64,000 nt of DNA from Gammaproteobacteria bacterium. GTDB taxonomy: Bacteria; Pseudomonadota; Gammaproteobacteria; Ga0077536. Below are positions 1 to 11,878 of the stretch, piece by piece. Where the stretch lies: NCBI GenBank assembly GCA_016191285.1, contig JACPPA010000038.1:89259-153258 (forward strand). The letters run 5' to 3'. Position 1 is the stretch's first letter; each line of letters starts with the position of its first letter. The notes below the pieces were generated by a model that was not told where the DNA came from, made no database searches, and was given only the letters and a program-made list of their open reading frames with translations. A program made the translations under genes and the position numbers.

Positions 1-322
1 GTTGGTCGCCAAGACCAAAGCGGAAGGCGGCCGCGTGGTGGCGATTGGCACCACCAGCGTCCGCGCGCTCGAATCCGCGGCGCAATCCGGAACGCTCATG
101 CCGTATGCGGGTGACACGCGACTCTTTATCTATCCGGGTTATCGCTTTCAGGTGGTGGACTGCTTGCTGACCAACTTCCATTTACCCGAGTCGACGTTGT
201 TGATGTTGGTGGCGGCGTTTGCCGGCTTTAGACCGACCATGGCCGCTTATCGGCACGCGGTCGCTGCGCGCTATCGGTTCTTCAGTTACGGCGATGCGAT
301 GTGGGTGACTCGCGCCGCATGA
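1..322 (+). CDS. queA: QueA, tRNA preQ1(34) ribosyltransferase-isomerase (C-terminal part)
   Basis: The reading frame is open from the left window edge, so the start lies outside. QueA transfers and isomerises the ribosyl moiety of S-adenosylmethionine onto preQ1 in tRNA, giving epoxyqueuosine. About 106 residues are visible. They include the family's [10 protein letters not shown] segment near the edge and the [12 protein letters not shown] block around residues 59-70, followed by the usual short [10 protein letters not shown] end. The next gene is tgt, the enzyme acting one step earlier in queuosine synthesis, and queA-tgt adjacency is common in proteobacteria. Identity is secure from these motifs and the neighbour; only the protein's left part is missing. 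Confidence 0.95.
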   Translation, partial: LVAKTKAEGGRVVAIGTTSVRALESAAQSGTLMPYAGDTRLFIYPGYRFQVVDCLLTNFHLPESTLLMLVAAFAGFRPTMAAYRHAVAARYRFFSYGDAMWVTRAA

Positions 323-338
323 GCGAATCCCCTGGTAG

Positions 339-1484
<1,146 letters not shown>

Positions 1485-1536
1485 GACGGTCACGGTGGCT
1501 ATGCAATAATACGCGCCGCTTTGCCGAGGGGTGGTC

Positions 1537-1872
1537 ATGGATTCTTTATTAAACAGCGCGTTTGCCCAGTCAGCGACCGATGCAACCAGTACACAACAAG
1601 GACTGATGAGCTTTTTGCCGCTCGTTATTCTGTTTGTCGCGTTCTACTTTTTCCTCATCCGCCCACAAATGAACCGTCAGCGGGATCATCAAAAAATAGT
1701 CGAAGGCCTGCATAAGGGGGACGAAGTCGTCATCACCGGGGGCATGTTGGGCCGGATCTCAGATGTCGGTGACAACTACTTGAAGCTCGAAGTCGCCAAA
1801 GGCATCGAGGTCAAAGTGCAGAAGCAGGCGGTGGCGACGGTGCTACCCAAAGGGACAATAAAAGAAATCTGA
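1537..1872 (+). CDS. yajC: YajC, Sec translocon accessory subunit
   Basis: Small inner-membrane protein that joins SecDF in the holotranslocon. The 111-residue product has one strong membrane segment at about residues 24-42 (LMSFLPLVILFVAFYFFLIR), followed by a basic RPQMNRQRDHQK stretch and a cytosolic beta-rich end (GDEVVITGGMLGRI). I chose the ATG at 1537, which sits a few bases after a GAGGGG ribosome site. A GTG six bases upstream is also in frame. Length matches the 110 residues of E. coli YajC. It is the first of three Sec genes, with secD 45 bases downstream. Confidence 0.95.
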   Translation: MDSLLNSAFAQSATDATSTQQGLMSFLPLVILFVAFYFFLIRPQMNRQRDHQKIVEGLHKGDEVVITGGMLGRISDVGDNYLKLEVAKGIEVKVQKQAVATVLPKGTIKEI

Positions 1873-1917
1873 TCGGCGCCGCGCGCGTTTTCACTCGACA
1901 TTCGGAATCACTCTGCG

Positions 1918-3741
1918 ATGAATCAATACCCGTTGTGGCGTTATCTGCTCGTGCTCGTCATTGTCGTGGTGGGCTTGCTTTACGCACTGCCGAATATCTA
2001 CGGCCAAGATCCGGCGTTACAGATCTCGCCACGGCGCGCCGCGGCCATTAACGAGGCGTTGGAAAAGACCATTACCGAAGCGTTGGGCAAGGCGTCCATC
2101 GCGGTTAAAGCGACCGAACGCAGTTCGAACCGGATGCTGATTCGATTTCCGAACGAGGCCGTGCGCGCGCAAGCGATGACGGCGATAACCGCCGCGCTCG
2201 ATCCCAAACTCTATCTGGTCGCGCTGAACACCGCGCCTGCGACTCCCAATTGGTTACGCAAAATCGGCGGCAAACCCATGTACATGGGCCTCGACCTGCG
2301 GGGTGGCGTGCATTTTTTGTTACAGGTTGATACCGATGCCGTGCAACGTCAGATCATCGAACGGTTCATGTCGGAGTTGCGGCCGGCGCTCCGCGATGGA
2401 CAAATCAGATTTCGTACGGTGACGCGCGGCGGCAAGGGCGGCATTTTAGTTAGCTTCCTGAACGCCGAAGCGCGCGAAAAAGGGCGCGCACTCATTGCGC
2501 GTGAGTTCGGCGACCTCACGATTACCGACGCGGGTGCGACCGAGGATTACGCTCTGCAACTAACGCCAAAGCTCAAATATGTCACCGACACGCGGAAAAC
2601 GGCGGTCAAACAAAACCTGACCACCTTGCGCAATCGCATAAACGAATTCGGCGTGGCCGAGCCCGTCATTCAACAACAGGGCGACAGCCGCATCGTGGTC
2701 CAATTGCCCGGTGTCGAAGACACGGCCGAAGCGAAGAAACTATTAGGCGCGACCGCGACCCTTGAATTTCGAATGGTTGATACGGATGGTGACGTTACGG
2801 CCGCCGCAGCCGGCAAGGTTCCGGCGGCAAGTAAGCTCTACCAACGTCGTGGTGGCGGTGCGATCCTGCTGAAGAAGCGCTTGATGCTGACGGGCGAATC
2901 GATCATCGATGCCGCGTCCGGAGTAGAACAGCAATCGGGGACGCCGGCGGTATTCATTACGCTTGATGGCAAAGGCGCCCGCCGCTTTAGCCGCGAAACC
3001 CGCGAAGAAATCGGTAAACCCATGGCTGTGGTGTTCATCGAACAACAGCAGGGTCGTCCGGTGGAAGAAGTGATCAATGTCGCTACCATCCGCGATGAGC
3101 TCAACAAACGGTTTCAAATTACCGGTCTCGATAACACCGACGAAGCGCATACGCTGGCGTTGCTGTTGCGTGCTGGTGCGTTGGCGGCGCCGATGGAAAT
3201 CGTCGAAGAGCGAACGGTGGGCCCAAGCCTTGGTCAGGACAATATCGATCGCGGACTGCATTCGTCGTTGATCGGTTTTGCGGCCGTGGTGCTGTACATG
3301 GCCGTGTATTACAAAGCCTTCGGCGTCATCGCCGATTTCGCTTTGGTGTTGAATGTCGTGCTAACCGTGGCGTTGCTGTCGATGCTCCAGGCGACGCTGA
3401 CGGTTCCCGGAATCGCGGGAATTTTGTTGACAGTTGGCATGGCGGTGGATGCGAACGTGCTAATTAATGAGCGTATTCGCGAAGAACTTAGACTTGGAAC
3501 CTCGCCGCAGGCCGCGATTCATGCCGGCTACGAACGTGCTTTTGGCACCATTCTCGATTCGAACGTCACCAGTTTGATCGCCGCCGTGGTGCTGTTTAGC
3601 TTTGGCACGGGACCCGTGAAGGGTTTTGCGGTCACGCTGACGCTCGGCATCCTGACTTCGATGTTCACCGCCGTTACCGGAACCCGCGCTGTCGTCAACT
3701 TGCTCTTCGGCAAGCGACGGCTGAAGGGCTTATCGGTTTAA
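1918..3741 (+). CDS. secD: SecD, protein translocase subunit
   Basis: RND-superfamily membrane protein that works with SecF to pull secreted proteins across the inner membrane using the proton gradient. The 607-residue protein starts with MNQYPLWRYL and a first membrane helix at residues 8-26. The conserved GLDLRGGVHF motif is at about 124-133. A large periplasmic P1 region follows, then five C-terminal membrane helices from about residue 450 to 595, including the GMAVDANVLINERIREE block. Length is close to the E. coli protein (615). It shares an operon with yajC and secF. No defects seen. Confidence 0.97.
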   Translation: MNQYPLWRYLLVLVIVVVGLLYALPNIYGQDPALQISPRRAAAINEALEKTITEALGKASIAVKATERSSNRMLIRFPNEAVRAQAMTAITAALDPKLYLVALNTAPATPNWLRKIGGKPMYMGLDLRGGVHFLLQVDTDAVQRQIIERFMSELRPALRDGQIRFRTVTRGGKGGILVSFLNAEAREKGRALIAREFGDLTITDAGATEDYALQLTPKLKYVTDTRKTAVKQNLTTLRNRINEFGVAEPVIQQQGDSRIVVQLPGVEDTAEAKKLLGATATLEFRMVDTDGDVTAAAAGKVPAASKLYQRRGGGAILLKKRLMLTGESIIDAASGVEQQSGTPAVFITLDGKGARRFSRETREEIGKPMAVVFIEQQQGRPVEEVINVATIRDELNKRFQITGLDNTDEAHTLALLLRAGALAAPMEIVEERTVGPSLGQDNIDRGLHSSLIGFAAVVLYMAVYYKAFGVIADFALVLNVVLTVALLSMLQATLTVPGIAGILLTVGMAVDANVLINERIREELRLGTSPQAAIHAGYERAFGTILDSNVTSLIAAVVLFSFGTGPVKGFAVTLTLGILTSMFTAVTGTRAVVNLLFGKRRLKGLSV

Positions 3742-3781
3742 CTTAAGCCATGCGACATGCCCACTCTACGAGGACGGTTTG

Positions 3782-4717
3782 ATGACCGCTAAGCCCCGGA
3801 CCAGTATCGATTTCATGCGTTGGCGCACCGTTGGGTTGGTGTTGTCCACCGCAATTAATCTGGCGGCAGTGTTGTCGTTGTTTATCCAAGGGCTGAATTT
3901 AGGTATCGAGTTTACCGGCGGCACGGTGGTCGAACTGGCGTACGAGCGAGCGGCCGATCTCGATCACATTCGAACGGCGATTAAAACGTCCGATTTCGGC
4001 GGCGGGACGGTCCAGAACTTCGGCGGCCCGCTCAATGTGTTACTGCGTTTGCCACCTAGCGAGAATATCGCAGGCACTGAAGCGGCAAGCGCAGATTACA
4101 CGGCGCGGTTGGAGAAACTCTTGCCCGGCGCGAAAGTTCGCCGCGTTGAATTCGTTGGGCCGCAAGTGGGTGACGAACTGGCGACCGATGGCATCATCGC
4201 GTCGCTGATCGCGCTCGGCGGCATTCTCGTTTACGTGATGCTCAGGTTCACGTTCAAGTTTTCGGTGGGCGCCATCATCGCCACCGTGCACGACGTGATG
4301 GTGATTCTCGGGTTTTTCTCCATTTCTCGGCTCGAGTTCGACCTCACCGCACTGGCCGCGGTGCTCGCGATCATGGGTTATTCGCTCAATGACACCATCG
4401 TCATTTTCGATCGAATTCGCGAAAATTTTCGCTCGATTCGCAAGATGCCGCCGATCGACGTGATGAATCTCTCGCTGAATCAAACGCTGTCACGCACGAT
4501 CAACACCCATGTAGTCACATCGCTCAGCGTGTTCGCGTTGTTCTTCTTTGGCGGCGAGTTGATCCATGGATTCTCAATTGCTTTTCTGATCGGCATAGTG
4601 GTGGGCACGTATTCGTCGATTTATGTCGCCACGGCCAGTGTGTTGGCGCTCGGCGCGACCCGCCAAGAACTATTGCCGATCCAAAAAGAGGGCGCGGAAG
4701 CGGATAAGCGGCCGTAA
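3782..4717 (+). CDS. secF: SecF, protein translocase subunit
   Basis: Partner of SecD in post-initiation protein export. The product has 311 residues. It shows one N-terminal helix, the GIEFTGGTVVE motif around residues 42-52, a short periplasmic region, and five helices from about 138 to 295 with the typical GYSLNDTIVIFDRIREN block. The ATG at 3782 follows a GAGGACGG ribosome site; a TTG directly before it is in frame but less likely. secD ends 40 bases upstream, and pdxB begins 35 bases downstream on the same strand, possibly still on the same transcript. Confidence 0.96.
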   Translation: MTAKPRTSIDFMRWRTVGLVLSTAINLAAVLSLFIQGLNLGIEFTGGTVVELAYERAADLDHIRTAIKTSDFGGGTVQNFGGPLNVLLRLPPSENIAGTEAASADYTARLEKLLPGAKVRRVEFVGPQVGDELATDGIIASLIALGGILVYVMLRFTFKFSVGAIIATVHDVMVILGFFSISRLEFDLTALAAVLAIMGYSLNDTIVIFDRIRENFRSIRKMPPIDVMNLSLNQTLSRTINTHVVTSLSVFALFFFGGELIHGFSIAFLIGIVVGTYSSIYVATASVLALGATRQELLPIQKEGAEADKRP

Positions 4718-4752
4718 AATAAATCTTCCATTTGGCGGATTGCTAGTTTGTT

Positions 4753-5898
4753 ATGCAAATTGTTGCCGACGCCAATATTCCTGGGTTGGACGCGCTCTGC
4801 GGATCCTTCGGTACGATCCAGGTAGTCGATGGACGGAGCATTCATCGCGCCCATCTAGCGCACGCGGAAGTGTTGTTGGTGCGCTCGGTGACGCCGGTGA
4901 ACGCCGGCTTACTTGCCGGCACGCCAGTTAAGTTCGTCGGCAGCGCCACTGCCGGCATCGATCATATCGATACCGAATATCTCGCCGCGTGCGGGATTCA
5001 CTTTGCCTATGCCCCCGGCTGTAATGCCGTGGCGGTTGCCGAATACGTGTTGGCGTGTGGTCTTGCGTATTGCGCGGCCGTTGGCCGAAACTTAAATGAG
5101 TTGGCTGTCGGCGTTATCGGTTATGGACATGTCGGCCAAGCGGTGGTTCACCTGCTTACGGCGCTGAAGGTTCGTTGCCTGTTGAATGATCCGCCACGCG
5201 CTGAAGTCGACCCGGCAATTCGGTACCACACACTACCGGAAGTGCTCGACGCGGATATCGTGACGGTACATGTGCCGCTTAACGACACCGGTCCGTATCC
5301 AACGCGCGGCCTCATTGACCGCCACGCGCTGTCCACGATGCGGCCGACAGCGCTTTTGATCAACGCCGCGCGCGGCGGCGTGCTCGACGAGCGCGCGTGG
5401 CTGAGTTTGATGTCTGCTGGCCAGCCACGTTATCTGGCCGTGGATTGCTGGCAGGGCGAGCCGCGGATCGATCATGCGACATTGGCGCAAGCCTGGGTCG
5501 CCTCGCCGCACATTGCGGGCCATACGGTGGATGCGCGGTGGCGCGCGACGCGCATGTTGGCCGATGATCTTGCGCGGTTTGTTCACCAACCGACCCCTGA
5601 TTCGGAGCCCGGCCCGGCTACGCCAATCGATCACAGCATAATGCTCGGCGAGGAATCGGGATTGTTGAACAAGCTGACCACCGTGATCCAAAAGATTTGT
5701 CCGTTGCAAACCTGGACCCAGGCATTACACGGGATTGCCGGGCGCCCACTCAACGAGGCGCCGCGCTATTTCGACCAGTTACGCCGCGAGTTCGGGGTAC
5801 GCCGTGAATTTTCGACGTATTCGGTCAGCAGCGCGACACTTGCGTCTGCCGAGATTCAATCGCTGAAAGCGCTGGGATTCAATTTCGAGCCATGCTAG
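4753..5898 (+). CDS. pdxB: PdxB, erythronate-4-phosphate dehydrogenase
   Basis: Oxidises 4-phospho-erythronate with NAD, the second step of the DXP-dependent pyridoxal phosphate pathway. The protein is 381 residues. It has the D-2-hydroxyacid dehydrogenase fold with an NAD-binding GYGHVG at 123-128. The catalytic triad Arg207, Glu236 and His253 lies within one residue of the E. coli positions. The C-terminal dimerisation domain special to PdxB is present (about 285-381). It follows secF by 35 bases, and purT follows by 10 bases, so the two metabolic genes are probably co-transcribed. Confidence 0.96.
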   Translation: MQIVADANIPGLDALCGSFGTIQVVDGRSIHRAHLAHAEVLLVRSVTPVNAGLLAGTPVKFVGSATAGIDHIDTEYLAACGIHFAYAPGCNAVAVAEYVLACGLAYCAAVGRNLNELAVGVIGYGHVGQAVVHLLTALKVRCLLNDPPRAEVDPAIRYHTLPEVLDADIVTVHVPLNDTGPYPTRGLIDRHALSTMRPTALLINAARGGVLDERAWLSLMSAGQPRYLAVDCWQGEPRIDHATLAQAWVASPHIAGHTVDARWRATRMLADDLARFVHQPTPDSEPGPATPIDHSIMLGEESGLLNKLTTVIQKICPLQTWTQALHGIAGRPLNEAPRYFDQLRREFGVRREFSTYSVSSATLASAEIQSLKALGFNFEPC

Positions 5899-5908
5899 AA
5901 CTTAAAGT

Positions 5909-7102
5909 ATGAAAGCGCTCAAGTTCGGCACGCCGCTTAACGCCAATGCGACTCGTCTGATGTTGCTAGGCGCTGGCGAGCTGGGTAAAGAGGTGGCGAT
6001 TGAAGCGCAGCGGCTGGGGCTTGAAGTGATCGCCGTTGATCGCTACGCCAATGCGCCGGCAATGCAAATCGCGCATCGTGCGCATGTCATCGACATGCTC
6101 GATGGCGACGCCTTGGAGCGGGTTATCCGCACTGAGCAGCCGCACTTCATTTTGCCCGAGGTCGAAGCCATCGCGACCGCGCGGTTGGTCGCGCTCGAAG
6201 CGGCCGGCTTCTGTGTCGCACCGAATGCCCGTGCGGCGCTGCTGACCATGGACCGTGAAGGCATTCGACGGTTAGCCGCCGAGGAGCTTGGATTGCCGAC
6301 GTCGCCGTTTAAGTTCGCCAGCACCGAAACGGAATGTGTAGAGGCAGTACAGGCGCTGGGTGTGCCCTGCGTCATCAAACCGGTGATGAGCTCCTCCGGT
6401 AAAGGTCAAGTAGTAGTCCGCAAGTGCGCCGATGCAACTAAGGCATGGCATGCCGCGATTAGCGGGCGGCGCGCCGGCAGTGCCCGCGTAATCGTCGAAG
6501 GTTTCGTCGAGTTCGATTACGAAATTACCTTGCTTACCTTACGCCATGCGGGCGGAACGAGCTTTTGCGCGCCCATCGGTCACCTGCAAATCGACGGCGA
6601 TTACCGCGAATCCTGGCAGCCGCAACCAATGAGCGCGCGCGCGTTTCAGCGCAGTGAGGAAATAGCCCGGCGGATCACGGATGGCTTAGGCGGCCGCGGC
6701 TTATTTGGCGTTGAGCTCTTTATCCGCGGCGACGAGGTCTGGTTCAGCGAAGTGTCACCGCGTCCGCACGATACTGGTATGGTGACGATGATCGCCCAGG
6801 ATCTGTCCGAATTCGCGCTCCATGTACGGGCGGTCGTCGGCCTCCCGATTCCGGAAATTTTTCAGCGCGGTCCCGCCGCCTCGGTCGCGGTGCTGGCAAG
6901 CGGTCATGGCCGGACCATTGAATATGCGGGTATGGCAGAAGCGTTGGCCACCCCAGGCACGGATTTGCAGTTGTTCGGCAAACCCGAAGTGGTTGGTAAA
7001 CGACGGGTTGGAGTTGCGCTGGCACGCGGTGGCACAATCGCCGAGGCGCGCGACAAAGCACGCGCCTGCGCCGCCGCGCTTCAGATCACGGTTACGAACT
7101 AG
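5909..7102 (+). CDS. purT: PurT, formate-dependent GAR transformylase
   Basis: Uses formate and ATP to formylate glycinamide ribonucleotide, the folate-independent alternative to PurN in purine synthesis. The protein has 397 residues and an ATP-grasp fold. GAGELGKE lies at 21-28 in the N-terminal domain. [18 protein letters not shown] loop follows at about 150, and the metal-binding [10 protein letters not shown] block sits near residue 285. Length agrees with the 392 residues of E. coli PurT. It starts 10 bases after pdxB. The stop is followed by a short gap with the strong GGAGGAGG ribosome site of gloA. Confidence 0.97.
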   Translation: MKALKFGTPLNANATRLMLLGAGELGKEVAIEAQRLGLEVIAVDRYANAPAMQIAHRAHVIDMLDGDALERVIRTEQPHFILPEVEAIATARLVALEAAGFCVAPNARAALLTMDREGIRRLAAEELGLPTSPFKFASTETECVEAVQALGVPCVIKPVMSSSGKGQVVVRKCADATKAWHAAISGRRAGSARVIVEGFVEFDYEITLLTLRHAGGTSFCAPIGHLQIDGDYRESWQPQPMSARAFQRSEEIARRITDGLGGRGLFGVELFIRGDEVWFSEVSPRPHDTGMVTMIAQDLSEFALHVRAVVGLPIPEIFQRGPAASVAVLASGHGRTIEYAGMAEALATPGTDLQLFGKPEVVGKRRVGVALARGGTIAEARDKARACAAALQITVTN

Positions 7103-7134
7103 CTCAGAAAAACTACGGTCGGAGGAGGTCTCGA

Positions 7135-7530
7135 ATGAGAATGATGCACACCATGTTACGGGTTACCAATCTCGATAATTCACTGAAATTCTATTGCGAC
7201 GTATTAGACATGAAGCTAATTCGCCGCAAGGATTATCCCGAGGGTAAGTTTACCTTGGCGTTTGTCGGGTACGGCGACGAACGCGATTCCTCGGTGGTGG
7301 AATTGACGCATAACTGGGATACCGAGAGCTATGAAATCGGTACCGCGTATGGACATATCGCGATCGGGGTGCCGGATGTGTACGCCACGTGCGATCGCAT
7401 CAAGGCGCGCGGCGGTAAGGTGATCCGCGAAGCCGGTCCGATGAAGGGCGGTAAGACCGTGCTAGCCTTTGTCGAAGACCCTGACGGCTACAAGGTGGAA
7501 ATCTTGCACGACGAACCTCATCCCGGTTGA
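7135..7530 (+). CDS. gloA: GloA, lactoylglutathione lyase (glyoxalase I)
   Basis: Isomerises the methylglyoxal-glutathione hemithioacetal to S-lactoylglutathione, so it detoxifies a glycolytic by-product in the cytosol. The 131-residue protein carries all four metal ligands of the E. coli nickel enzyme at identical positions: His5, Glu56, His74 and Glu122. A GGAGGAGG site precedes the ATG. It is the last gene of the leading run; 134 non-coding bases follow before mlaC. Confidence 0.97.
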   Translation: MRMMHTMLRVTNLDNSLKFYCDVLDMKLIRRKDYPEGKFTLAFVGYGDERDSSVVELTHNWDTESYEIGTAYGHIAIGVPDVYATCDRIKARGGKVIREAGPMKGGKTVLAFVEDPDGYKVEILHDEPHPG

Positions 7531-7534
7531 GGTT
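7514..7534 (+). terminator. Weak hairpin over the gloA stop codon
   Basis: AACCTCA (7514-7520) and TGAGGTT (7528-7534) form a 7-bp stem that contains the gloA TGA stop. The following bases are TTCTCG, without a real T-run, so any intrinsic termination would be weak. Its place at the end of the purT-gloA run is suggestive. Confidence 0.3.
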
Positions 7535-7550
7535 TCTCGAACGAGGTTTG

Positions 7551-7559
7551 TGCTAAATT
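7551..7559 (+). promoter_or_regulatory. Candidate extended -10 promoter for mlaC-ibaG-murA
   Basis: TGC followed by TAAATT fits an extended -10 element (TGn plus hexamer) about 105 bases before mlaC. No convincing -35 box stands at the usual distance, as is common for extended -10 promoters. It is the only promoter-like element I see in the 134-base gap between gloA and mlaC. Confidence 0.35.
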
Positions 7560-7664
7560 AACCGTTCACGCGCCTCAGGGTATTCGCGGCTTCGCGCTAG
7601 CCCTTAAGGCTGCTGATCAAACCTTAATCCACCTTGAAATTTTGCTGGCAGAGGGCCTTAGCTA

Positions 7665-8282
7665 ATGAAGCGATTTTTTCTGATGGCCGCGGCGATGCTC
7701 GTCGCCTTAGTCACCGGTGCTAACGTCATTGCGTTGGAAGCGCCATTGGATATTGTGCGTCAAACCACCGATCAAGTTGTTGCGCGAGTCCAGGGTGATA
7801 AGGACGCGTTGCGTAATGATCCGGCCAAAATGTACTCACTCGTATCGGAAATGATCTTTCCGCATTTCGATTTCAACGTGATGTCGCAATTTGTACTTGG
7901 CCCTGAGTGGAAGAGCGCGCAAGCAAGTAAACGCACGCAGTTTGTCGCGCAATTCCGGAAATTATTAGTGCGCACTTATGCCACGGCGCTGTTGGAGTAT
8001 TCGGATCAAAAAATCGAATATCCAGCACAGGGGACGGGCGCGGATAACAATGGGAAGACAGCGACGGTGCGCCAAGATGTCACACAGCCCGACAGCAAGA
8101 TCCTCCCGATTGTTTATCGCTTACACAGCAAGACGGGTGATTGGAAAGTATTCGATGTCTCAGTTGACGGTGTGAGCCTGGTGAAAACCTACCGCTCCTC
8201 TTTCACCAGCGTGCTCAAACAAGGTGGGATCGATAAGTTAATAGCCGATCTCACCACCAAGAATCAGGAAATAGGCCAGTAA
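7665..8282 (+). CDS. mlaC: MlaC, periplasmic phospholipid-binding protein
   Basis: Periplasmic shuttle of the Mla system, which moves phospholipids between outer and inner membrane. The 205-residue product has a signal peptide (MKRFF, then a hydrophobic stretch to about residue 22). The Ttg2D/MlaC domain follows, with the typical FDFNVMSQFVLG and WKVFDVSVDGVSLVKTYRSSF segments. In most gammaproteobacteria mlaC lies inside mlaFEDCB next to ibaG and murA. Here the last two neighbours remain, but MlaF, MlaE, MlaD and the STAS protein MlaB are absent from the window. Its ABC transporter partner must be encoded elsewhere if the pathway works. Confidence 0.93.
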   Translation: MKRFFLMAAAMLVALVTGANVIALEAPLDIVRQTTDQVVARVQGDKDALRNDPAKMYSLVSEMIFPHFDFNVMSQFVLGPEWKSAQASKRTQFVAQFRKLLVRTYATALLEYSDQKIEYPAQGTGADNNGKTATVRQDVTQPDSKILPIVYRLHSKTGDWKVFDVSVDGVSLVKTYRSSFTSVLKQGGIDKLIADLTTKNQEIGQ

Positions 8283-8293
8283 CTGGCCCCCCA

Positions 8294-8545
8294 ATGACCA
8301 ACGAACAAATACAGGCATTAATCGAGCAAGGGATTGCAGGTGCCGAAGCTCACGTTGATGGCGATGGAACGCATTTCGTCGCGCAGGTCATTAGCGACGC
8401 CTTTAAAGATCTGTCGTTGATTAAGCAGCATCGAATCGTCTATGGCGCGCTTGGCGACCACATGAAAAGCGCCATCCACGCGCTTTCAATCCAGACCTTC
8501 ACGCGAGACCAATGGGTTAAACAGCAGGCGTTCAAGGTCATATAA
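8294..8545 (+). CDS. ibaG: IbaG, BolA-family protein
   Basis: BolA-family protein of 83 residues. In E. coli IbaG (YrbA) is linked to acid stress and binds iron-sulfur clusters with monothiol glutaredoxins. The visible core is GDGTHFVAQVISDAF followed by QHRIVYGALGDHM around residues 47-59, ending in an ALSIQTFT strand. It begins 12 bases after mlaC and ends 15 bases before murA. This genomic position separates IbaG from BolA proper. Whether it helps regulate murA or mlaC is not shown by the sequence. Confidence 0.9.
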   Translation: MTNEQIQALIEQGIAGAEAHVDGDGTHFVAQVISDAFKDLSLIKQHRIVYGALGDHMKSAIHALSIQTFTRDQWVKQQAFKVI

Positions 8546-9820
<1,275 letters not shown>

Positions 9821-9826
9821 TAAAGC

Positions 9827-10498
9827 ATGGATGCAGCACCACTGCAGCCCGAGGCTACGCGTGGCAATTTAACGATCGCGTTAGCCAAGGGGCGAATTCT
9901 GAAAGAGGCTTTGCCGTTGCTGCGAACCGCGGGCATTGCACCGCAGGACGATCCGGGACGTTCGCGCAAACTTATCTTTGGTACCGCGCGGCCGGACGTT
10001 AGAATCCTTGTCATGCGCGCGACCGATGTCCCAACCTATGTCGAATACGGCGCTGCGGACTTGGGTATCGTTGGCAAAGACACCCTTCTCGAGTACGACG
10101 GCGACGGCTTCTACGAACCGCTCGATTTAGGCATCGCACGCTGTCATTTGATGGTGGCAGCGCCGGCGGGACAACAACTGACGGCCGCGCGATTGCGAAT
10201 CGCCACGAAGTACGCTGGTATCACCCGCCGGCATTTCGCGGTGCAAGGAGTCCAGACCGAGATTATTAAGCTCTATGGCTCGATGGAACTCGCGCCGTTG
10301 GTAGGGCTCGCCGACCGCATCGTCGATTTGGTCGATACGGGAAACACGCTGAAGGCCAATGGCCTAGTCGAGATCGAACGCATTTGCGAGATTAGTGCAC
10401 GGGTGATCGTCAACAAGGCCGCGTGGAAAACCAAGCACCAAGCAGTGACGGCGCTGCTTGCGGAACTAGATCGCCACAAAGGATCAGGGCGGGCGTGA
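9827..10498 (+). CDS. hisG: HisG, ATP phosphoribosyltransferase, short form
   Basis: Condenses ATP with PRPP, the first and feedback-controlled step of histidine synthesis. The product has 223 residues with [18 protein letters not shown] near the N-terminus and the PRPP loop [19 protein letters not shown] at about 165-183. The long enteric form is about 300 residues and has a C-terminal histidine-binding domain. That domain is absent here, so this is the short form, known to need the regulatory subunit HisZ. No hisZ is visible in the window. The stop overlaps the hisD start (GTGA). Confidence 0.95.
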   Translation: MDAAPLQPEATRGNLTIALAKGRILKEALPLLRTAGIAPQDDPGRSRKLIFGTARPDVRILVMRATDVPTYVEYGAADLGIVGKDTLLEYDGDGFYEPLDLGIARCHLMVAAPAGQQLTAARLRIATKYAGITRRHFAVQGVQTEIIKLYGSMELAPLVGLADRIVDLVDTGNTLKANGLVEIERICEISARVIVNKAAWKTKHQAVTALLAELDRHKGSGRA

Positions 10499-11790
10499 GC
10501 ATAACCCTGACACGCTTGTCGACTCGCGACGCGGCGTTCCCTGCTCAATTCGCGCGCTTGACGACGTTTGAGGCCGGTAACCCACGACAGGTTCGGCAGG
10601 TAGTCGAGCAAATTGTCGACGCCGTGCGCCGTCGCGGTGATGCCGCGCTACTCGAATACACCAATCGCTTCGATCGTCGTAGCGCCACCGCTGGCGCCGC
10701 CCTCGAAATTACTGATTTTGCCGATTATCCGGCGCGTGTCGCCCCAGCGCTGGCGAGCGCGTTAGCGGAAGCAGCGACCCGCATCCGGGCCTTTCATGAA
10801 CGGCAACGCCAGGAATCGTGGACTTATACCGAACCCGATGGCACTGAGCTCGGTCTGCGGGTCACCGCACTTGATCGCGTCGGGGTGTATGTGCCGGGTG
10901 GCAAAGCGGCGTATCCGTCATCGGTTCTCATGAACGTCATCCCAGCCAAGGTGGCTGGCGTGCGCGAAGTGATCATGGTGGTCCCCGCGCCGGATGATGC
11001 ACTCCAACCCATCGTGCTCGCCGCCGCTGCGATCGCAGGCGTTGACCGCCTTTTTTCGGTGGGCGGCGCACAAGCCATTGCGGCGCTTGCTTACGGCACA
11101 GCGACAATTCCCGCGGTCGATAAGATTGTCGGCCCCGGAAATAGTTACGTTGCCGCCGCCAAGGCACTCGTATTTGGGAAGGTTGGCGTCGACATGATCG
11201 CCGGGCCTTCGGAGATCCTGATTGTGTGTGACGGCGTCACCGATCCAGACTGGATTGCGATGGATCTGATGTCGCAGGCGGAACACGATGAAGACGCGCA
11301 AGCCGTCTTAATTTCGCCGGACGCGGATTTCCTGAATTCGGTTCAGACCAGTATCGAGCGTCTACTCCCGAGTCTTGAGCGCCACGCGATTATCGCGGAA
11401 TCATTGACTCGCCGCGGCGCGTCTATTCACGTGAGAGATCTGGTTGAAGCCTGCGCGCTGGTCAATCAAATCGCCCCCGAACATCTTGAGCTCTCAGTCG
11501 CCGACCCACACGCACTACTCCCGCTGATTCGGCACGCCGGTGCCATTTTTCTCGGCCGGCATACGGCCGAAGCAGTCGGCGATTACTGCGCGGGCGCTAA
11601 TCATGTCTTACCGACCGCGGGGACAGCACGCTTTTCGTCACCCTTGGGTGTTTACGATTTTCAGAAACGTAGCTCAATCATCGGTTGTTCGGCGCTTGGC
11701 GCACGGAAGCTCGCAATCCTTGCGAGCGCCCTGGCGCGTAGTGAAGGGTTAACGGCCCACGCACGTTCGGCGGAGTATCGAAACAGTTAG
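10495..11790 (+). CDS. hisD: HisD, histidinol dehydrogenase
   Basis: Carries out the last two oxidations to histidine with NAD and zinc. I start it at the GTG at 10495, which overlaps the hisG stop as GTGA, giving 431 residues. The upstream open frame inside hisG is not coding. Zinc ligands and catalytic residues are all present: Gln261 and His264 in SQAEHDEDA, Glu329-His330 in APEHLEL, Asp363, and His422. [11 protein letters not shown] (213-223) is the NAD-side motif. In Pseudomonas hisC follows hisD. Here no hisC follows, and the next gene is petA after a 228-base gap. Confidence 0.96.
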   Translation: MSITLTRLSTRDAAFPAQFARLTTFEAGNPRQVRQVVEQIVDAVRRRGDAALLEYTNRFDRRSATAGAALEITDFADYPARVAPALASALAEAATRIRAFHERQRQESWTYTEPDGTELGLRVTALDRVGVYVPGGKAAYPSSVLMNVIPAKVAGVREVIMVVPAPDDALQPIVLAAAAIAGVDRLFSVGGAQAIAALAYGTATIPAVDKIVGPGNSYVAAAKALVFGKVGVDMIAGPSEILIVCDGVTDPDWIAMDLMSQAEHDEDAQAVLISPDADFLNSVQTSIERLLPSLERHAIIAESLTRRGASIHVRDLVEACALVNQIAPEHLELSVADPHALLPLIRHAGAIFLGRHTAEAVGDYCAGANHVLPTAGTARFSSPLGVYDFQKRSSIIGCSALGARKLAILASALARSEGLTAHARSAEYRNS

Positions 11791-11792
11791 CG

Positions 11793-11819
11793 TGGCGCGA
11801 CCGGCCGGCTCACGCGCCA
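11793..11819 (+). terminator. GC-rich hairpin after hisD
   Basis: TGGCGCG (11793-11799) pairs with CGCGCCA (11813-11819), with the self-complementary CCGGCCGG in the loop. It begins two bases after the hisD stop. No T-run follows, so intrinsic termination is uncertain; it may protect the transcript end. Confidence 0.35.
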
Positions 11820-11878
11820 GCGTGTCTAACTAACCCAAAGTCGAGCGTTCATCGTCGCCCTGGTGTGCGGATTTTTGA

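Noticed and set aside
2743..3261. Open frame of 172 codons opposite secD
   Set aside because: SecD is complete; the antisense frame shows only repeated His and Arg from complementary codons.
10423..10494. Longer hisD start inside hisG
   Set aside because: The 24 extra residues do not match HisD; the GTG at 10495 overlapping the hisG stop gives the normal N-terminus.
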